DNA of 64,000 nucleotides, from NCBI GenBank assembly GCA_026261815.1, contig JAMPIT010000480.1, forward strand, positions 1-64,000. The letters run 5' to 3'. The notes under the pieces were generated by a model. It was not told where the DNA came from. It searched no databases and saw only the letters and a list, made by a program, of their open reading frames with translations. Origin of the DNA: Monarcha castaneiventris obscurior. Taxonomy: Eukaryota > Chordata > Aves > Passeriformes > Monarchidae. This document shows, in pieces, positions 56,651-64,000 of the stretch (positions are counted from its first letter, which is position 1; every line of letters starts with the position of its first letter). Position numbers and translations under genes: made by a program.

Positions 56651-58509
56651 GACTAAGAGGCCTCCCCCAGGGATCCCAAAACTCAACATCCCAAAAACTT
56701 AACATATACAGAACAACAACAATGATCAGAAGCACCCAAAGCTCAATGTCCCAACAACCCAAATATACATAATCAGAAACACCCCCAACCCAATGTCCCA
56801 ACAAGTCCTCAAATCTTTCAGATTATTTTCTTTCTGGATGCTGGAATGGATACTCTCACAGGCAGAGGTGAGGCTGAAGCAGCACAGTTTTTTCTGGGCT
56901 GTGGCAGAGTTCAAGCATTCACTGCAGGTGGTACCAGGAGCATTCAGAGGACAGCAGGGTGAAAGGTGTTGGGTACTGGACATCATGATGATGAGTGTGG
57001 GCACTGGCTCTGGCAGTTGCTTCTGTTGGGATTCAAACAGAGTTAAAATTTTGCAATTTCAAATGGAGGGGGGCCTTTCCCTTCTCCCCTCTCCTAAAGG
57101 TTTGGGGAAAGGGGAATGGCATAAGGGTTACAGGGATATGGGAACCCGAGGCTAGGGAAAAGCCTAGCAGAAGGTGGTGGTAGGGAATATTAACTGTTTG
57201 GGAAGTAACAGAATGGGGTAGGATATGGGGAGACACCACAGGTGTCCAACTTATCCACTCGCAGTCTCATTTGCAGTTCTGGTTCTCAGGACTGCATCTG
57301 TCTCCTTTTATGGTGGTCATCGATGCTGGCTTGCATCGTCTTTGCTTCCAGGCGACAGATGTTTCATCTTTTGACTGCACCTTGTTCTTCTTGGTTGGTG
57401 TTATGTCTGCAGCAACGATGTTTGCTGGGCTGGTGCAGTTCTTCTCTGGCAGCTTCCAGGTGTCATCTGAGGCTTTTGGCTTTCTCATTCCAGTCCTTTG
57501 GTCTTCACACTCAGTAGCAGAATCTAAAAGGTCACTGTTCTGCTTCTTTGGCTGCTGTTTTGCATCTTTCTGGCCATGCCTGCCAGCTGCTCAGGTTTAC
57601 TGCTTCCCCTACAATGCTTTCGCAGCTTTCTGGGAACAGTCTGAGTCCTACAGCCTGGCTCCTGCAACCCCCCTTCTTTTTCTGCTGTTCTTGCAGCACA
57701 GGAGCAGGGGATGCAAGCAGGGCCAGGGCAGAGGTGAAAGGCAGCACTTGGTCAGGGTTCTCGCAGCTGGAGGAGCAGGGCGGCAGCTGCCGAGACTTGA
57801 CAGCCTCAAGGCATTTGCGAAGCCACGGCGCAGCAGGCAGAGGCCAGGTGCGGCCCCGCAGTGAGGGGGGACGGGGGAGAAACGCGAAGTTGCCGGGGCT
57901 CTTCACGGAGGGATGGGCGCTCCGTCGGAGCTGCCGTGGGGGAGGAGAGGTCTGCAGTCGGTCAGCAGCCCGAAGGGATCGATCGGCAGCTTGTTTTCTG
58001 GACTGACCACGCTGCATGCTGCTTGGGAGACTGAGAGCGGCGGGGCCAGGCTTCATCACCTGCCACACTCGCTGCCGCTTTTTCAGTCTGTGTTCTAAAG
58101 GCACTAGATCCCCTCTTTTCTAGTATCATCAGGATGTCTCAAGCCTTTCAGGGAGTCCTTGAATTCCGCTTTTTTCTGCGGCTGCAGGTCCTCGGGGCTT
58201 ATATCCAAGCTCCTGCGAGGCTGCTGGAGAAAGTTTGGGATACAGGAGGGAGAGACAGGGTCTCTGGCTGGCAGGGGACTCCCGATGGAGGGAGAGGGAC
58301 CCGACGCAATCCCGCGAGCAGGAGCAGGCGCCGGAGGGGAAGGCGGGGGGCAGGGGACAGATGCAGAGAGGGGGCAGGGCGCTGTAACGCGATCGGGCAG
58401 GAGAGGTGGGGGGCAGGGATCGGAGCCGGGGCTGGGCGCGGGCACAAAGCCCGCCAGTGCCAGCACGTGGCTTTTGTCCTGCTGGGGGGGGAGGGGAGAA
58501 GCGGCAGAA
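56651..58509 (-). pseudogene. ERV3 interior, proline-rich gag-like and unassigned frames
   Basis: Minus frames at 57532-58104 and 58104-58727 are Pro/Ser/Arg-rich (PCPPPSPPAPAPARG near 58330) and adjoin each other in different frames, resembling the spacer regions of Gag. A further frame at 57267-57488 is Lys-rich. No zinc knuckle or capsid motif was recognised. Confidence 0.5.
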
Positions 58510-59052
58510 TCAAAAGTGAGTTCTGCAGCTGGCTCTGTAAGAGTGGCCACGCTGCCGTCGTCTTGGAGCAAATTTAAACTGGGAAAAAACCAGGGAATTA
58601 GGTTTGGGAAAGAGGTTTTGGGTAGGACCAGGGATGGCTTGGCCTTCACCACCCTTGGCAGAGGACAAAGGAGACCGGGACGGGGCAGGGAGACGGTAGC
58701 AGCCCTGTGCACTTCGGCAGACTCCATCTCCCGGTCTCCTTTGAATTAGGGCAGAGGGAATAGGAATACAGGGGGAGGAAAGCGGCAGAGGGTTTTTTAA
58801 ACTGGGATTAACATTTTTAAACCATTTTACAAAATTATCAATGGCTTTTGCTAACTTATAAAGCAGATACCCTCTTCCAGACATAAACAACCATCTTACA
58901 AAGCATTTTAAATATTCAATTAGCCATTGCTTGAATAACCATTGAATGAAATGTTTTAAACCTTCCCTGGTATAACGAAAATTCTCACGAACAAGGGCTC
59001 TCAAAACTGGGAGAAAAGCTTCCCGCAGGAGATGAGAAAATTCTGCTCCCAT
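58510..59052 (-). CDS. gag: ERV3 gag matrix-like reading frame
   Basis: Begins MGAEFSHLLREAFLPVLRAL at 59052, with a Gly at position 2 suited to myristoylation, followed by a helical, Trp/Phe-rich and basic domain (KHFIQWLFKQWLIEYLK) like retroviral matrix proteins. An upstream in-frame ATG at 59157 would add 35 residues, but the MGAEF start fits Gag better. It runs open for about 180 residues and then enters a different frame of the proline-rich region, so full Gag is broken. Confidence 0.6.
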   Translation of the reverse strand: MGAEFSHLLREAFLPVLRALVRENFRYTREGLKHFIQWLFKQWLIEYLKCFVRWLFMSGRGYLLYKLAKAIDNFVKWFKNVNPSLKNPLPLSSPCIPIPSALIQRRPGDGVCRSAQGCYRLPAPSRSPLSSAKGGEGQAIPGPTQNLFPKPNSLVFSQFKFAPRRRQRGHSYRASCRTHF

Positions 59053-59321
59053 CTCCCTTCTCCTCCCAACCCCAAGATAAAAGGAATTAAAAGAAAAGGA
59101 TACAAAGGTGACCCATTTTACCTTTGGGGTCAAATAAAATTCTCGAGGATGGTCCACTGACTTAGACCAGTCTTCTCTTTCCGTAGAAGATTGTTGATCT
59201 TCCCCGCCGAGCCTCTGATAAAACTCAGAGGTTTCTTTGGGGTAATGGCTGCTAGAAAGGCGACTTTAATTCCAGCGACGAAGCTCTGCTGGAGACGCTC
59301 TCCAGGGATGGGCAGAGGTCA

Positions 59322-59339
59322 TCCCATGTTCAAGCGCCA
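59322..59339 (-). promoter_or_regulatory. ERV3 primer-binding site
   Basis: Minus strand reads TGGCGCTTGAACATGGGA immediately after the 5' LTR, sharing TGGCGC and GAACA with tRNA-Lys-type sites. Confidence 0.6.
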
Positions 59340-59653
59340 TTTAATACCGAATTAAATCAGTATTCAGTCAGTGACAAAGAGGCAGGAAGGGCATTTGCTT
59401 GCAATTCCGGCAAGAGTATTTTATTGCGTTCTCACTGCCGAAGGGTGCAGAGGCAAATACACAGAACATGGCTGGCTCAGGCCAGGGGAAAGGTGTGATC
59501 AAGGAGCAGGTACCAATGGGAGAGCTCTGGGAGAGTAACCAGGCTGACAGACAACCGCGGAATCCAAACCGGGACAGGCCATCCCAAGGAGCAGTGCACC
59601 TCAGGGGGAGCTTCTCTGGTCACTCTAACATACTGTATGTTCACTGGCCACCA
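59340..59653 (-). repeat. ERV3 5' LTR
   Basis: 314 bp; AATAAAAT near 59419. Its inner end has lost the terminal CA (reads AA on the minus strand). Confidence 0.85.
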
Positions 59654-59659
59654 CACCCA

Positions 59660-61159
59660 TGTCCAAGTGCCCAGGGCTCACGCAGTGGCTGTTGAACTCA
59701 CTCGGGTCCTGCTGCAGCACCATGGACTGGGAGGCTCCCACCCTAGAAAGAATGTGGCTGCTCAGCTTAAAATGCTGTGGAGTTCTCCATACTTGGACCT
59801 GTTCTGGCAGTTCTGTGCCCTGTATCTAAGCCACGGGCCTGGATCTGACATGAGCTGCCACTTGGGACACAGTGTGCTGCCACAGCTGCCTCAATGTGTG
59901 TGATCATTCGTAGCCCTGTCCGTGTGTCACAGAGACCCAGCACAGCTCACGGACTATTTTCTTCACCCCGCTTTGATTGCACTGACCTGTAGATGTTGTA
60001 CAGGCTGTGCCTGTACTGCAGCTGGAGGTCAGTGCTGCTGCAGAGGTCCAGCACTGCTGTTCGTCGTCGGACCTGACAGGGCTTGAATGGAAGTTTTTGC
60101 TCCATTTGCACTGAGCATTTCTGAGGCCCTGTGAGTGTCCACGACAGCCTGTGTACTGCAATACAGCACTGTGAATCTGCATCTCTCTTGTGTCCCTGGA
60201 GTGGACATTGCTGTTCAGTAAATGCTGGGAACCCACTGAAGCAGGGCCCATGATGGTGTTCTGCCTGCCCTGTAGAACTGACCTGCTCACACAAAGACAC
60301 AAACATTGCCCGTGGTGACACCCTGGCTGGGGTGGCTGACAAAGTGTGCAAGAGTGCTGCTGTCATGTGCAGGCAGAGAAACAGGAAAGATATGCATTAG
60401 ACAACTGGTAAACAGGAGGGGATTTGTTTTGGCCCATGTGAGTAAGTGTTCTGCTTCAGAAGGTGCTGGAAATGCGCTGCCATTCCTAGGGGATTCCACT
60501 CCATCACCATTTTGATGCTGCCGGTGATGTAGACAGGTGAGCCCCCCACAGGATCTCACTAGTTCTTGATCCTGGCTGCTGTAAATCCTCAGGCTGGTAT
60601 TTAGCAGTGATCAAACAGCATCTCTCTGCTCTTTTTTCTCCACCATCAAGCCAGTGCAGCAAACTGATTCAGCTCAAGATGTTCCACATGATCAGCAGGA
60701 AACCTGGCTTTGGTCTTTCTGGAATGTAGCTCTGCTCAGTGATGAGATAACAGCTTAACAGCATCACTAGCCTGAAAAATCAAAACAGGCTTTGAATAGC
60801 TTATGTTGTATTTTGAAAACATAATCTTTGAAAATCTAAAACTTCTGCCAGTTTCAGTGAAAAATAAAATGGGAGGTAAATGAGTATAAACAGAAGGTGA
60901 GTTCATTTGCACAGAGCATGAATCACATAGCACTTTTAAAAAACTTTTATTTGATGGTTTCTTTCTTTCCTTAGATACACATCATTTTTGCCAATTACTG
61001 CTCCCATCACTTTCTCCCACTCTTGCTCCTCCATCTTCAACACCACCACCACGGAAGGATGGAGTGGGACTTGTTCCTCAAAACTTGAAACTCCTGAAAG
61101 CTTTCAAAGGAGACACAAGGAATGGCAGTGCCAGGCAGAGCTCTCTGTGAACCTTTGTT
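59660..61159. other. No gene recognised
   Basis: Host intergenic DNA; open frames on both strands lack recognisable domains. Confidence 0.4.
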
Positions 61160-61605
61160 TTCATGGAATCCATGAACAGTTTGGGTTGAAAGGGGCTTAA
61201 ACACCACCTCATTCCATCCCCCTGCCATGGGCAGGGACAGCTTCCACTATCCCAGGTTGCTCCAAACCCCATCCAACTGGGCCTTGGACACTTCCAGGGA
61301 TGGGGCAGCCACAGCTTCTCTGGGCAACCTGTGCCACGGCCTCACCACCCTCAAAGGGAAGAATTTCTTCCCAATATCCAATTTAACCCTGCCCCCTTCC
61401 AGCCTGAAGACATTATCCCTTGTCCAGTCACCCCAAAAATCTCCAAAATCTGTCCAAAATCTCTCTCCAGCTCTCTTGGAGCCCCTCTAGGCTCTGGAAG
61501 GTGCTCAAAGGTCCCCTCAGAGCCTTCTTTTCTCCAGGCTGAGCCCCCCCAGCTCATGCTGCCTGTCTCTATAGCAGAGGAGCTCCAACCTTGGGATCAG
61601 ACTAA
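61160..61605 (-). repeat. CR1 LINE fragment
   Basis: Reverse-oriented CR1: tail-like TCATGGAATCCATGAAC at 61160, then CACTTCCAGGGATGGGGCAG near 61288 and TTTCTCCAGGCTGAGCC near 61531. Confidence 0.85.
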
Positions 61606-61935
61606 TTAACTAAATCTCAAGGCAGAAATCAAGTACTTGATAGTGATGAACCACCAGGCTTCCAGATTAGATAAATTATGTTTAAAATGTCTCAGCAATT
61701 GCAGCAGCTATAGAAAAATAATAAAAACAAGTAAATTGAGGTAATAAAACAACTGAAACCAGACATAATAGAATGCTGACATCTTCAAACCAAGGACACT
61801 CAGCCAAACAGCCAAGACAATGCCAGATTATGAGGAACAAAATAAGGCCAACTCATCAAACTGAATAAAGTGTAACTGTGGCAGGGGAAATTGTGTTCAA
61901 CAACTCACGACCACCAACCCAAGAAACCCGCCAAC
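61606..61935. other. No feature recognised
   Basis: A-rich host DNA between CR1 fragments. Confidence 0.4.
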
Positions 61936-62135
61936 TCAAGAGATGGGTGAAGGGTCTGGAGCACAAGTCCAATAAGGAGCAGCTGAGAGAGCTGGAGAAG
62001 GGGCTCAGCCTGGAGAAACGGGGCACGGCGGGGGGGAATCTTCTGGGTCTCCACAACTCCCTGACAGGAGGGGTTTGGGCTCTGCTTCCAGCTCACAAGG
62101 TTCCGCGATTCTGTAATCGATTCTGTCATGAACAC
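61936..62135 (+). repeat. CR1 LINE fragment
   Basis: Plus-oriented: GGTCTGGAGCACAAGTCC near 61953, GAGCAGCTGAGAGAGCTGG near 61977, ending in the GATTCTGTAATCGATTCTGT tail. Confidence 0.8.
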
Positions 62136-62159
62136 AAGAAAAAAAACTGAACACGCGGG

Positions 62160-62423
62160 CAAATTGGCATAAGAGGAACGAGAGAACCCTTTGACAGCAG
62201 CGCCCGGGTCATGAGCCCGGCTCCTTCAGCCGCCTCCGCCGCTCTTTGGCCGCCTAAGTCGCCCTTTGCCCCTCTCAAACGCCCTGGGACCCCCACAGAC
62301 TCCCTTTGTCCGCCTCAAACGCCCTTTCCCCACCTCGGCCGACCCTTGCCGCCCCTTCTCGCCCCGCCTTTCCCCGTGCCTTTAATTCTCTTCCCGCCGC
62401 TGGCTCCCCTCACAGCGGCCGCC
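62160..62423 (+). promoter_or_regulatory. GC-rich promoter of FN3KRP
   Basis: C/G-rich, CpG-containing stretch directly upstream of the start codon without a clear TATA box, typical of a housekeeping promoter. Repeated CGCC(T)/CGCCCTTT units occur. Confidence 0.55.
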
Positions 62424-62566
62424 ATGGAGGACGCGCTGAGGCGAGCTCTGGGCACCGCGCTGCTGCGGCCGACCGGGCGCTCTGCGGCGGCGGCTGCATC
62501 AGCCAGGGCCGGAGCTACGACACGGACCGCGGCCGGGTGTTCGTGAAGAGCAACTCCGAGGGGGAG
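62424..62566 (+). CDS. FN3KRP: FN3KRP exon 1 (fructosamine-3-kinase-related protein), apparent 1-base deletion
   Basis: FN3KRP phosphorylates ketosamines (psicosamine, ribulosamine) on glycated proteins in the cytosol so that the sugar can be released. The ATG sits in an ideal context (GCCGCCATGG) and opens [14 protein letters not shown]. The conserved [21 protein letters not shown] segment of the family then appears in the next frame, so a base is missing near 62478-62495 in a run of GCG/CGG. The donor is GAG|GTGTGG at 62566/62567. Exon length is 143 bp: one added base would give 48 codons and the phase 0 that exon 2 needs. This may be a real lesion or a sequence error in GC-rich DNA. Confidence 0.85.
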
Positions 62567-62629
62567 GTGTGGCGGGGAGGGCATCGGAGGTGCCGGGGCT
62601 GGGCGGGCGCCGCGGTGGGGAGCAGCATC

Positions 62630-63136
62630 CCTGGGTTGTGCCAGTCCTGGTGTGGTAGCAGGATCAGAGCAGTGACCGACCCCCTGTGCTGGGCACTGCT
62701 GCGGCCACACCTCGAATCCTGGGGGCAGTTTTGGGCATCTCACGACAAGAAAGGCGTTGAGGGGCTGGAGGACGTCAAGAGCAGGGAACGGAGCTGGGGG
62801 AGGGGCTGGAGCACCAGGAGCGGCTGAGGGAGCTGGGGGGGCCCAGCCTGGAGAAAAGGAGGCTCAGAGGGGACCTTGTGGCTCTGCACAACTCCGTGAC
62901 AGGAGAGTGCAGCCACATGAGGGTCAGGCTCTGCTCTCAGGGAACAAGTGAGAAGAAGCAGCCTCAAGTTGCGTCAGGGGAGGTTTAGGCTGGATGTTGG
63001 GAAAATTTCTTCACACAGAGGGTGGTCAGGCACTAGCACAGAGTGACCATGCCAGTGCTGGGTTAGTGGTTGGACTCAGGGATCTCAGAGAGCTTTTCCA
63101 ACCTTAACAATTCTGTAGTTCTGTGATTCTGTGGCT
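62630..63136 (+). repeat. CR1 LINE fragment in FN3KRP intron 1
   Basis: Plus-oriented CR1 with CTGGAGCACCAGGAGCGGC near 62806, CTGGAGAAAAGGAGGCTCAG near 62849, CTGGATGTTGGGAAAATTTC near 62990, and tail TTCTGTAGTTCTGTGATTC near 63112. Confidence 0.88.
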
Positions 63137-63550
63137 GAAAATAGAACTGTTTTCGAAGCTTGACTGTATTACTTGGGCTGGAAAGTCATGATGTCTGTGA
63201 ATGTCAGCACCATTCTTCTAGTCTCCTAACTGATGGTGTATATTGTCCTTGGCTTCCTAGACATTTGCTGTATTAATAGAATATTGCATGCATTTTGTGT
63301 GTATGCAGTTTGCATTCCTTCAACTGTAAACAGAGTTTCTAAGTTATAGAGAATGCTAGAACCTAAGTTGCTTTCACTCAGTCGTTTTACAAAGTGAAAT
63401 TTCTGCAACTGTGAAATTATCATCAAGCCTGATGGTCCAGTTCTGTCTGTATCTTGTGTGTGAATAAATGTTTGCTCCAACCGTTTTATTTAGCCTTTTA
63501 CCTGTGAGTGATGCTTATAGAGACTAATGCTTTGCTTTAATATCTGGCAG
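63137..63550 (+). other. Rest of FN3KRP intron 1
   Basis: No other gene; ends with the acceptor TATCTGGCAG. Confidence 0.7.
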
Positions 63551-63702
63551 GCCAGAAGAATGTTTCTGGGAGAAATGGCAAGTTTGGAAGCCATCCTGAA
63601 AACGCAGACAGTAAGAGTGCCTAAACCCATCAAAGTTGTGGAACTGCCTGGGGACAATACTGTGCTGGTGATGGAACATTTGGAAATTAAGGCCTTGAAC
63701 AG
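63551..63702 (+). CDS. FN3KRP: FN3KRP exon 2
   Basis: Follows acceptor TTTAATATCTGGCAG and ends AACAG|GTAAAA. It encodes [17 protein letters not shown], then [18 protein letters not shown], then [13 protein letters not shown]: the early kinase-fold part of the fructosamine-kinase family, including the conserved VPKPIKV and LVMEHL blocks. 152 bp, phase 0 at its start. Resemblance to FN3KRP is closer than to FN3K ([16 protein letters not shown]), so I assign FN3KRP. The remaining exons lie beyond the window. Confidence 0.9.
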
Positions 63703-64000
63703 GTAAAACAGTGTTATCTTTGCTTCCTTTAACCAGAAATTGTGGCTATTATGACAATTAAACCACTTGTTTTCATTGGAGAAACGTATTTAATATTTTT
63801 CTGAAGCAAATCAAGGGACATATGGGAAGTTATACAGCAGAGAACTGTATAAAATACTTCCTAATGCCTCACCTAGCAAACTGATACTACATCAAGAAGT
63901 GAGTCTGGGTTTTGGGTAGTTTTGGGTTGGTTTGTTTAGGTACTTAGTGGTTTTTACAATAAGGTTCCTTTTTACAGTAAGGAAAATTATCTGATCATCT
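63703..64000 (+). other. Start of FN3KRP intron 2
   Basis: AT-rich, begins GTAAAACAG; no other feature before the window ends. Confidence 0.75.

Larger units (their letters stand above)
56341..59653 (-). mobile_element. ERV3: short minus-strand provirus with gag-like frames only
   Basis: 3,313 bp flanked by the exact 6-bp duplication CACCCA (56335-56340 and 59654-59659). LTRs lie at 56341-56629 and 59340-59653, with a primer-binding site next to the right one and a polypurine stretch next to the left one, so transcription would run right to left. The ~2.7-kb interior holds a matrix-like Gag frame and proline-rich sequence but nothing recognisable as protease, RT, integrase or env. The LTRs differ by roughly a dozen substitutions and a ~24-bp indel, so it is older than ERV1. 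Confidence 0.85.

Noticed and set aside
57271..58749. Plus-strand frames of 147-197 codons
   Set aside because: They are antisense shadows of the GC-rich ERV3 gag region.
62306..62827. 173-codon frame spanning the FN3KRP start
   Set aside because: It lacks an ATG before the conserved segment and runs past the splice donor into intron and CR1; only the exon 1 portion is meaningful.

Overview
The window is nuclear DNA from a bird. The evidence is a long nuclear copy of a mitochondrial genome in the bird-specific order (Cytb, Thr, Pro, ND6, Glu, control region), several CR1 LINE fragments, avian-type endogenous retroviruses (ERVs) and a host gene, FN3KRP, entering at the right edge. A songbird is plausible because RING (TOPORS-like) copies sit in tandem, but this is inference. 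There are no bacterial-type genes. Most of the window is repeats, decayed proviruses and pseudogenes, so nearly all reading frames here are broken or belong to old insertions.

Left part (1-8,926): ERV1, a complete plus-strand provirus with LTRs of 557 and 545 bp that differ by 3 substitutions and one 12-bp repeat unit, inside a 6-bp target duplication. Gag-pro-pol is betaretrovirus-like. Two -1 frameshift sites (GGGAAAC and GGATTTT) lie directly before the gag and pro stops, and the first is followed by a good H-type pseudoknot candidate. Env is of alpharetrovirus type, so the element is a mosaic. Gag, RT, RNase H and env carry stops or frameshifts, the RT active site reads YMDN, and a 602-bp antisense solo LTR sits in pol. 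Protease and the integrase catalytic core are still open.

8,927-20,000: host DNA with minus-strand exon-like segments of an unidentified coiled-coil protein gene, a CR1 fragment, a 409-bp LTR-like element with 55-bp terminal inverted repeats and a perfect 6-bp target duplication, and a small TOPORS-like relic. 20,016-23,830: ERV2, a decayed minus-strand betaretrovirus-like provirus (LTR, IN, RNase H, RT, PR, dUTPase).

23,840-39,058: a NUMT running from ND5 through the control region and rRNAs to ND3, interrupted by two nuclear LTR insertions (in ND6 and COX1) and several deletions. Just right of it lie the first ~64 bp of an ERV2-type LTR, which suggests the mitochondrial DNA landed inside, or replaced part of, that provirus.

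39,123-56,340: host DNA with LTR-like segments, CR1s, two tandem minus-strand RING/TOPORS-like copies (one with a stop in the RING and a frameshift, one split by a 710-bp solo LTR), and two long polypurine/polypyrimidine tracts. 56,341-59,653: ERV3, a short minus-strand provirus with a Gag matrix-like frame but no recognisable pol or env. 61,160-63,136: CR1 copies flanking a GC-rich promoter. 62,424-63,702: exons 1 and 2 of FN3KRP, with an apparent 1-base deletion in exon 1.
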